Assembly: GCA_002329625.1 (NCBI GenBank)
Contig: DCTP01000021.1
Coordinates: 145-7,424, forward strand
From: Leptolinea sp. UBA1437
Lineage (GTDB): Bacteria > Chloroflexota > Anaerolineae > Anaerolineales > Anaerolineaceae
DNA: 7,280 nucleotides
Direction: 5' to 3'
Position 1 is the first letter of the stretch. Each line of letters begins with the position of its first letter. Shown in pieces: positions 1 through 5,977 of this stretch. The position numbers were made by a program, and so were the translations under genes. A model generated the notes under the pieces. The model worked only from the letters and a program-made list of their open reading frames with translations. It did no database searches and was not told the origin of the DNA.

Positions 1-855
1 TTGGCCTCCGATCTGCGGGACTGTGATCGGGCAATTACCGCATGCGAAAAAGCCGGTGTGAAATTGGGAGTTATCAGCCAGCGTCGTTTTTATTGGCCGG
101 TTATACGCATGATTCAAGCCATCCGGGACGGAAAAATCGGCAAACCAATCATCGGGACGATAGAAGTTATGGGTTGGCGCAGTCCCGAATATTACCGGAT
201 GGATGGTTGGCGGGGAAAATGGCGCGAAGAAGGCGGCGGTGTAATGGTCAATCAAACCCCTCATCAGATTGATTTATTACAATGGATGATGGGAGACATC
301 GATGAATTATTCGGCTATTGGGATAATTTCAACCACCCGGAAATCGAAGTGGAAGATACGGCTTTAGCCGTAATTAGATTCAAAAATGGCGGAATCGGTC
401 AAATACTCGTTTCGAATTCTCAAAAACCGGGCTTATGGGGCAGAATTCATATCCATGGTTCAAACGGCGCTTCCGTGGGAGCACAAGTAGAGGGAGGTTC
501 TTCTTTTATTTCAGGCGTAACCACCTCAAAAGTGGAACCGGCTTTTAATGATATTTGGACTGTCCCGGGGGAAGAGAACATGCCGGAAGTCTGGAAGAAA
601 GAGGATCAAATCAAATCCGAGGGAATCGATCCGATGACTTATTTCCATCAGATCCAAATCGCCGATTTTCTGGACGCGGTCATTCATAATCGTCCGCCCT
701 CCGTAGATGGACATGAAGGTCGAAAAACAGTTGAGATATTCACCGCCGTTTATCGTTCTCAACGCGATCACCGACCGATAAAGTTTCCACTCTCCGCCGA
801 AGATGGATCTGATTTTGACGGTCGCTTAAGTTACGTCCCTTATTCACACCGTTGA
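1..855 (+). CDS. Gfo/Idh/MocA-family NAD(P)-dependent oxidoreductase, 5' end outside the window
   Basis: This is the C-terminal part of a sugar or inositol dehydrogenase-like oxidoreductase. Members of the family oxidise or reduce a hydroxyl or keto carbon of sugars, inositols or amino sugars with NAD(P). The frame is open from base 1, and the TTG there is probably an internal Leu: L-A-S-D-L-x-D-C-D is what normally follows the E-K-P motif ending the Rossmann fold. About 100 N-terminal residues (nucleotide-binding fold and catalytic Lys) are therefore missing, against a usual length of about 340-390. Counting from base 1, a WRG motif lies at residues 70-72, and a G-G-G-V-M-V-N-Q-T-P-H-Q-I-D signature at 78-91 carries the likely catalytic His88. 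The C-terminal DPMTYFHQIQIADFLDAVIHN segment is also typical. Eighteen bases separate it from the next dehydrogenase, which suggests a shared catabolic operon. The substrate cannot be read from the sequence. Confidence 0.9.
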   Translation: MASDLRDCDRAITACEKAGVKLGVISQRRFYWPVIRMIQAIRDGKIGKPIIGTIEVMGWRSPEYYRMDGWRGKWREEGGGVMVNQTPHQIDLLQWMMGDIDELFGYWDNFNHPEIEVEDTALAVIRFKNGGIGQILVSNSQKPGLWGRIHIHGSNGASVGAQVEGGSSFISGVTTSKVEPAFNDIWTVPGEENMPEVWKKEDQIKSEGIDPMTYFHQIQIADFLDAVIHNRPPSVDGHEGRKTVEIFTAVYRSQRDHRPIKFPLSAEDGSDFDGRLSYVPYSHR

Positions 856-873
856 AAGGAAAAGAAGAAAAAA

Positions 874-1902
874 ATGAAAGCCTTAGTTCTGACCGATTAT
901 AAAAAAATGGAAATTCAAGATGTACCGGTGCCAATCATCACAGAAGATGAAGTGTTAATACAGGTAAAAGCCTGCGGAATTTGCGGTTCCGATATTCACG
1001 GATATGACGGCTCATCAGGCAGGCGGCAGCCTCCGGTGATTATGGGGCATGAAGCAAGCGGAGTCATTGTTGAAACCGGAGCAAAAGTCCTTGGGTGGAA
1101 AAAGGAGGATCGCGTTACCTTTGATTCTACGATTTATTGCGGTCATTGTTCCTACTGCCGAAAAGGTCTGATTAATCTGTGCGAAAATCGTCGTGTTTTA
1201 GGCGTGTCCTGTGACGAATATCGTCGGGACGGTGCGTTCGCCGAATATGTTGCCATTCCTCAGCACATACTCTATGCGTTACCGGATGAAGTCGATTTTA
1301 ATCAAGCCGCCCTCGTAGAACCGCTTTCCGTCGCCGTGCATGCGGCAGATCTAAGTCCGCATCAGCTCGATGCAACGGTAACGGTAGTCGGAACGGGAAT
1401 GGTCGGTTTATTGGTGATTCAAGCTTTACGAGCGTATGGCTACGGAAAAATCATCGCCGTTGACGTTGATTCCAAACGATTGGAATTGGCAAAACAGATG
1501 GGCGCGGATAATACGATAATTTCCGATGAGAACGCACTCGAGAAAATTCGCATGTTATCCGGAGGAGAAGGAACGGATGCCGCTTTTGAAGTGGTCGGTG
1601 CCGATGCAACGTTCAACCTGGCCGTTAATAGTGTCCGTAAAGGAGGTTCGGTCACCCTTGTAGGAAATATTTCGCAGAAAACGAACTTTCCGCTTCAATC
1701 CGTTGTTACCCGACAAATCCGATTGCAAGGATCCTGTGCATCCTGCGGAGAATATCCGGCATGTTTGAATATGATCGCCCGAGGTTCTTTTAATGTGAAT
1801 CCGATTATCAGCGCTACGGCTCCGTTGTCAGAGGGTCCGGAATGGTTTGATAATCTTTATTATCAAAAAGTGAACGCATTGAAAGTGATTTTGAATCCGT
1901 AA
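874..1902 (+). CDS. Zinc-dependent medium-chain alcohol/polyol dehydrogenase (sorbitol/threonine dehydrogenase-like)
   Basis: This is a complete 342-residue MDR-superfamily dehydrogenase, expected to oxidise a secondary alcohol of a polyol, sugar or sugar phosphate in the cytoplasm with NAD(H). Catalytic-zinc ligands are visible at Cys37 (G-I-C-G-S-D), His59-Glu60 (G-H-E) and Glu149 (V-E-P). The structural-zinc set Cys89, Cys92, Cys95 and Cys103 is intact. The Rossmann glycine motif G-T-G-M-V-G is at 173-178, and Asp197 at the end of the second strand favours NAD over NADP. The ATG at 874 follows a purine-rich GAAAGGAAAAGAAG stretch and gives the family-typical M-K-A-L-V start. The gene lies 18 bases after the Gfo/Idh/MocA gene and 45 before the isomerase fusion. 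Sorbitol, galactitol-1-phosphate, butanediol and threonine dehydrogenases all share these motifs, so the substrate is unassigned. No key residue is missing. Confidence 0.95.
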   Translation: MKALVLTDYKKMEIQDVPVPIITEDEVLIQVKACGICGSDIHGYDGSSGRRQPPVIMGHEASGVIVETGAKVLGWKKEDRVTFDSTIYCGHCSYCRKGLINLCENRRVLGVSCDEYRRDGAFAEYVAIPQHILYALPDEVDFNQAALVEPLSVAVHAADLSPHQLDATVTVVGTGMVGLLVIQALRAYGYGKIIAVDVDSKRLELAKQMGADNTIISDENALEKIRMLSGGEGTDAAFEVVGADATFNLAVNSVRKGGSVTLVGNISQKTNFPLQSVVTRQIRLQGSCASCGEYPACLNMIARGSFNVNPIISATAPLSEGPEWFDNLYYQKVNALKVILNP

Positions 1903-1936
1903 CAAAATTGAAAGATAGGTTTTTTTGTCAGATAAT

Positions 1937-1942
1937 GGGAGA
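1937..1942 (+). promoter_or_regulatory. Shine-Dalgarno site that fixes a TTG start
   Basis: The purine run GGGAGA sits 5 bases before the TTG at 1948. An in-frame TAA at 1933-1935 closes the frame upstream, and the ATG at 1935 is in another frame. The TTG is therefore the only reasonable initiator, and it places the RpiB strand V-V-I-A-S-D-H-A-G at the usual distance from the N-terminus. Confidence 0.7.
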
Positions 1943-1947
1943 TTCCT

Positions 1948-4900
1948 TTGAATAAAACAGTAGTAATTGCCAGCGATCATGCCGGATTTGAGCTGAAACA
2001 AAATATTATTGAAACAATCGAGGAAGTCGGCTGTAAAGTGATCGATGTGGGAGCATTTTCCAAAGAAAGTTCGGATTTCCCCGATTTCGTTCAACTGGGA
2101 GCCGAAAAAATTAAATCGGGGAAAGCGGACGTCGGCATTTTTCTCTGCGGATCGGGAGTAGGCGTTTGTGTCGCCGCCAATAAAATCCCGGGGATATATG
2201 CATCGGTTTGCCATGATACCTATTCTGCTCATCAGGGAGTGGAACATGACGGAATGAATGTCTTGTGTCTCGGCGCCAGAATCATCGGACCCGAACTGGC
2301 GAACGAGTTGGTTAAAGCATTTCTCGGCGCCGCTTTCAATAATAAGCCGAATCAAATCAGGCGATTCAATAAAATCAAACAAATTGAAGCCGGAGACCTT
2401 TACCTGATCAACCGAATCGAAGCATTACGGGATATAGGACAATCTGTCTGGTTGGATCAGGCTAATCGCTGCCAATTGAAAAACGGCGAATTGGTCAAAA
2501 TGATCGAAAAAGGTCAGGTAAGCGGATTAATGATGAATTCCGGTAATATGTGCAGCGCAATCTTGAACAGCGATGACTATGCGTCGGCTTTGGTTCCCAT
2601 GATGCTTGCCGGCTGGAATTGCCGCAAAATCTTTGATAAACTCTTGGTTGATGATGTTCGATCCGCTGCGGGTATTTTTAAGGATCTTTATATCAGCAGC
2701 GGCGGAAAAGAAGGATATGTCACTCTAACCCTGGATCCTGAATTGGCACATAATATCGAAAAAACCGTGTCCGAAACGAAACGGATTTGGACTGCGGTGA
2801 ATCGGCCCAATATTTTGATCGGCATTCCGGCAACTGAAGAAGGTTTGGAAGCCGCAAAACAGTTGGTAACGGAAGGGATCAACATCAATTTTACAATGAT
2901 CGTTTCTGAAAAAAGCTATTCGGGTGCCGTTGACGCCTATCTTTCCGGTTTGGAAACGCGATTAAAAGAAGGGAAATCTATTGATAAAATTTATTCCACA
3001 GCTTCTGTCAGCGTCGCGGAAATCGATAATATCGTTAACAAATTTCTGGATCAGGCTGTCGATCCTGTCGATCCGGATAAGTCAACCGCTACCCGTCGAT
3101 TGAAAATGAAAGCCGCATTGACTATTTGCCGCCGAATCTTCAATCTTTTCCTGGAAACCAATCAAAGCGGCAGAATGCAAAATCTAATTGCTGAAGGTGC
3201 TGAAATACAACATCTTTTATGGTCATCCCTCTGCCATAAGGAGCCTTCATTCAAGGATACTTATTATACGGATTCGTTGATCGCCGAAAATACGATCCTA
3301 TCCGTTCATCCGAAGTTAATGGACGCCATTATCGATCATGGGCAGATCATACCATCCCTTCGAGTATCGCATGAGGAAGATAACCAAATTATTGAAGAAT
3401 TTGAAAAGCTCGGTATTCATTTCGAATCGCTTACGGAACGGGTTCAGGAGGAAATTATGGAATCTTATAAAAGTGCCTTTGAATCAATGTTAAAAGAATT
3501 AGACAAAAAGTCGGATCAGGTGAAAAAATCATTGGGTTGCCTTTACACGCCAGTCTTTGAGAATTTTAAGAAACTCGAAGAAGATTCGATTATTCAGCGA
3601 ATATTTGCGAAAGACCCCACCGTTTGGACATTCGATACACAAGCCTATCCAGAAATTCGGAATCGACTGGGATGGTTGGATGCGCATCAAAACATTGCTA
3701 AATCCATCGACGAATATAAATCAATCGCTGCCGGCTTAAAAAAGGACGGCATCCATAAGATTTTGCTAATGGGGATGGGAGGATCTTCGCTCGCTCCTGA
3801 AGTAATGGCATTAACCTTCAAAAATAACGATGGGATGGTATTGGAAATAATCGATTCCACCGATCCGATTCAAGTCTTGGCGGCCGACGCATCTCATCCT
3901 CCCAAAGAAACGGTCTATATTGTTTCCAGCAAATCGGGAGGGACGGCAGAAGTTCAGGCATTTTTGGATTATTTCTTCGAAAGAGCCAAAACAGAATTGG
4001 CTGATCAGGTCGGATCCCATTTCATTGCCATTACCGATCCCGGTACCCAGTTGGAACGCAAAGCCAAAGAAATGGGATTTCGGAATATCATTTTGGCGGA
4101 TCCATCCATCGGAGGTCGATTCTCGGCATTATCCGCATTCGGTGTTTTTCCGGCTGTTTTGATGGGAATCAATCCGGAAACAATTATCGAACAGGCTACC
4201 CGCATGGCAAAAATTTGCGCTCCTTCCAATTCTGTCGGATGTAACGAGGGCGCTGCTCTGGGCGTTTATATGGGCACGGCTTCCCTGAACGGCAGAGACA
4301 AATTCACTATTTTGACCGATCCGGAATTTTCGGCTTTCGGCTCCTGGTTGGAACAGCTGATCGCCGAAAGCACCGGGAAAATGGGGAAAGGAATTGTTCC
4401 GATCGATATCGAACCGAAACTGGCTCCTTCTGAATATGCGGATGATCGGGCATTTGTATACGTAGAGACTTCCGGTACACAAACCGACTTTGTCAATGAA
4501 TTGATCACAACCGGTCAACCGGTTCTCACGATAAAATTGAACGATTTGAACGAATTATTTGCCGAGTTTTATCGTTGGGAAATCGCCGTTGCAGTAGCTT
4601 GCTCGCTGTTGGGTGTGAATGCGTTTGATCAACCGAATGTGCAGGACAGTAAAAATCGTACAGTCGCCAAGATTACGGAATATAAAGAAAAAGGGCAACT
4701 GACAGATTTTCCCGCTTGCTGGGAAAAAGACGGCCTCAGCGTTTATTTCAATACGGATATACCGGATTTGAAACAGGCGGATGATATAAAGTATCTGATA
4801 AAGGCTTTCATTCGGCAGGCGATAAAAGGGAAAGATTACATTGCAATCAATGCTTATTTACCCAGAAATGAAAAGATGTCGGCAGATTTGCAAAATGTTC

Positions 4901-5181
4901 GGGCTTGGATTTTGAAAGAAACTCAATGTGCCACCACCCTCGGTTTCGGTCCCCGTTTTCAGCACTCCACCGGACAATTACATAAAGGGGGTGCGAACAA
5001 CGGTCTGTTTATCCAACTGATCGCGGACGCGCCGCAAGATATCGAAATTCCCAATGAAGGGATTACTTTTTCAATCTTGGAAAAAGCTCAGGCTTTAGGT
5101 GATTTCGAAGCTCTGTTGGCGAAAGATCGTCGAGCCATCCGAATCAATTTGGGATCCAAAGCCGTAACGGATCTCTTATAG
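1948..5181 (+). CDS. RpiB - transaldolase-like - glucose-6-phosphate isomerase triple fusion (transaldolase site apparently inactive)
   Basis: This is a single uninterrupted 1077-residue cytosolic protein. Residues 1 to about 150 are ribose-5-phosphate isomerase B: S-D-H-A-G at 9-13, catalytic Cys67 in C-G-S-G-V-G, and ring-opening His100 in E-H-D-G-M-N-V-L. Residues about 165-525 have the transaldolase fold: Q-S-V-W-L-D at 165-170, P-A-T-E-E-G-L at 294-300, G-I-N-I-N-F-T at 310-316, and L-L-W-S-S at 423-427. The Schiff-base Lys position is Gly292, the catalytic Glu position Thr261 and the phosphate Arg position Glu358, so transaldolase activity is doubtful. Residues about 530-1077 are a phosphoglucose isomerase of the type fused to transaldolases: G-M-G-G-S-S-L-A-P-E at 609-618, S-S-K-S-G-G-T at 660-666, G-G-R-F-S at 722-726, E-S-T-G-K at 807-811 with likely catalytic Glu807, and H-S-T-G-Q-L-H-K-G-G at 1006-1015. 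Without RpiB, about 930 residues remain, the usual size of a bifunctional transaldolase/PGI. It is the last gene before a terminator. The domain calls are secure; the in vivo substrates are not. Confidence 0.95.
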   Translation: MNKTVVIASDHAGFELKQNIIETIEEVGCKVIDVGAFSKESSDFPDFVQLGAEKIKSGKADVGIFLCGSGVGVCVAANKIPGIYASVCHDTYSAHQGVEHDGMNVLCLGARIIGPELANELVKAFLGAAFNNKPNQIRRFNKIKQIEAGDLYLINRIEALRDIGQSVWLDQANRCQLKNGELVKMIEKGQVSGLMMNSGNMCSAILNSDDYASALVPMMLAGWNCRKIFDKLLVDDVRSAAGIFKDLYISSGGKEGYVTLTLDPELAHNIEKTVSETKRIWTAVNRPNILIGIPATEEGLEAAKQLVTEGININFTMIVSEKSYSGAVDAYLSGLETRLKEGKSIDKIYSTASVSVAEIDNIVNKFLDQAVDPVDPDKSTATRRLKMKAALTICRRIFNLFLETNQSGRMQNLIAEGAEIQHLLWSSLCHKEPSFKDTYYTDSLIAENTILSVHPKLMDAIIDHGQIIPSLRVSHEEDNQIIEEFEKLGIHFESLTERVQEEIMESYKSAFESMLKELDKKSDQVKKSLGCLYTPVFENFKKLEEDSIIQRIFAKDPTVWTFDTQAYPEIRNRLGWLDAHQNIAKSIDEYKSIAAGLKKDGIHKILLMGMGGSSLAPEVMALTFKNNDGMVLEIIDSTDPIQVLAADASHPPKETVYIVSSKSGGTAEVQAFLDYFFERAKTELADQVGSHFIAITDPGTQLERKAKEMGFRNIILADPSIGGRFSALSAFGVFPAVLMGINPETIIEQATRMAKICAPSNSVGCNEGAALGVYMGTASLNGRDKFTILTDPEFSAFGSWLEQLIAESTGKMGKGIVPIDIEPKLAPSEYADDRAFVYVETSGTQTDFVNELITTGQPVLTIKLNDLNELFAEFYRWEIAVAVACSLLGVNAFDQPNVQDSKNRTVAKITEYKEKGQLTDFPACWEKDGLSVYFNTDIPDLKQADDIKYLIKAFIRQAIKGKDYIAINAYLPRNEKMSADLQNVRAWILKETQCATTLGFGPRFQHSTGQLHKGGANNGLFIQLIADAPQDIEIPNEGITFSILEKAQALGDFEALLAKDRRAIRINLGSKAVTDLL

Positions 5182-5195
5182 GAAAGAGAATTGTA

Positions 5196-5232
5196 AAAAG
5201 GCGGAGGAACCTCTTTAGATCCTCTGCCTTTT
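5196..5232 (+). terminator. Rho-independent terminator after the isomerase fusion
   Basis: A 13-bp stem pairs 5196-5208 with 5220-5232, with one G-U pair (5203/5225) and an 11-base loop at 5209-5219. The stem core is GGCGGAGGA/TCCTCTGCC. It is flanked by A-rich sequence on the left arm and TTTT on the right, so it could also stop transcription arriving from the other strand. It begins 14 bases after the stop codon at 5179-5181 and separates the sugar-metabolism block from the methyltransferase-mutS block. Confidence 0.85.
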
Positions 5233-5329
5233 AACCTTTATAACCGTTATTTGTCTATTCGATCAACGATCCGAATAAGAATGATCGAAAACGGAATGAA
5301 ATTCTGTCTTGACTTTATGAATCAAAGCG
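5233..5329 (+). other. Intergenic region ahead of the methyltransferase-mutS pair; promoter expected but not clear
   Basis: After the terminator, these 97 bases should hold the promoter for the downstream pair. I find only weak candidates: TTGTCT at 5251-5256 with AATAAG at 5274-5279 (17-base spacer), and an isolated TATAAC at 5239-5244 with no matching -35 box. A perfect 11-base dyad (ATAAC-C-GTTAT) lies at 5240-5250. An imperfect one (ATTCGATC/GATCCGAAT) lies at 5257-5276. Neither matches an operator I recognise. I see no convincing small gene. Confidence 0.3.
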
Positions 5330-5977
5330 ATGAAACACCAAACACGCCTCTGCATTAATCCCGATTGTACTTTACGCTTTACAATTCCACTTTCAGAGAA
5401 TATTTCGATTCGCTGTCCGCGATGCGGCAGCGGGACGATTCCAATAGATGAGGGGTACGATTCGAACTTGATACCCCAACGAAAGCAAGATGAATCCGAG
5501 CTGCCGACTGTGGTCGCGGTTTTAGATAATATTCGAAGTGCTCTCAATGTCGGAGCCATTCTCAGAACCGCTGACGGGGCGGGTATTCGGAAGATTTTTC
5601 TTTGCGGTATCACCCCTACCCCCGAGAATCCCAAGGTCTTAAAGACATCTTTGGGAGCGGAAAATGCGATCCGATGGGAACACTCATGGAATATTCTGGA
5701 GGTTGTTGAACAATTAAAATCGGAAGGTTTCCTGATTTTATGCCTGGAAGGCGGGAATCGTTCGATTAATTTATTCCAAAATATTGGTAAAATTTTATCC
5801 GGACAACCCGTTGCTCTGTTTATCGGAAATGAAATTAACGGAATCGATCCCGTTGTCTTGGAAAAAGCTGATTTCAGTGTATTTCTTCCCATGCAGGGAG
5901 AAAAAGAATCTCTGAATGTCTCAACTGCTTTCGGCATCGCAGCTTATCTCTTACGTTACGGAAAAACAATTAAATGA
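5330..5977 (+). CDS. TrmH/SpoU-family RNA 2'-O-methyltransferase with N-terminal zinc ribbon
   Basis: This 215-residue SPOUT-class enzyme is expected to methylate a ribose 2'-hydroxyl in tRNA or rRNA using S-adenosylmethionine, normally as a knotted homodimer. All three family motifs are present. Motif 1 is N-I-R-S-A-L-N-V-G-A-I-L-R-T-A-D at 67-82, with Asn73 and catalytic-type Arg79. Motif 2 is G-N-E-I-N-G-I-D at 166-173, with Glu168. Motif 3 is S-L-N-V-S-T-A at 194-200. Ahead of the catalytic domain, Cys8, Cys13, Cys29 and Cys32 (C-x4-C and C-x2-C) form a probable zinc ribbon that may help bind RNA. The ATG at 5330 is the first start after an in-frame TGA at 5318-5320 and includes the whole ribbon, although its Shine-Dalgarno site is weak. 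The stop overlaps the mutS start as ATGA, so the two are probably translationally coupled. The target nucleotide cannot be deduced. Confidence 0.93.
   Translation: MKHQTRLCINPDCTLRFTIPLSENISIRCPRCGSGTIPIDEGYDSNLIPQRKQDESELPTVVAVLDNIRSALNVGAILRTADGAGIRKIFLCGITPTPENPKVLKTSLGAENAIRWEHSWNILEVVEQLKSEGFLILCLEGGNRSINLFQNIGKILSGQPVALFIGNEINGIDPVVLEKADFSVFLPMQGEKESLNVSTAFGIAAYLLRYGKTIK

Noticed and set aside
1..3. TTG at base 1 as the true start of the first gene
   Set aside because: The protein would begin in the middle of the Gfo/Idh/MocA fold, without the Rossmann domain. The L-A-S-D-L context normally follows E-K-P, so the codon is an internal Leu and the gene is cut by the window edge.
1888..1926. 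Possible terminator between the dehydrogenase and the fusion: ATTTTG/CAAAAT dyad and a seven-T run at 1920-1926
   Set aside because: The 6-bp stem is AT-rich, overlaps the stop codon and lies 11 bases before the T-run, so it does not form a GC-rich hairpin abutting the Ts. Read-through is more likely.
1828..2382. Minus-strand open frame (184 codons) across the dehydrogenase end and the RpiB domain
   Set aside because: It lies opposite two well-supported genes and their intergenic gap, and its product has no family features.
3420..3540. Domain border between transaldolase and PGI as a possible frameshift or artificial join of two genes
   Set aside because: The frame is continuous with no stop or disrupted motif. 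The join matches the known transaldolase-PGI fusion layout and the remaining length of about 930 residues.
3925..3945. PGI phosphate loop reading S-K-S-G-G-T rather than S-K-S-G-T-T
   Set aside because: Considered as a further active-site loss. The core Ser-Lys-Ser-Gly and a Thr remain, and I believe S-K-S-G-G-T occurs in the fused PGI subfamily, so it is probably normal variation.
5263..5937. Long minus-strand open frame (224 codons) opposite the methyltransferase
   Set aside because: Its translation has no recognisable motif and almost exactly mirrors a gene with complete SPOUT signatures, so it is an antisense shadow.
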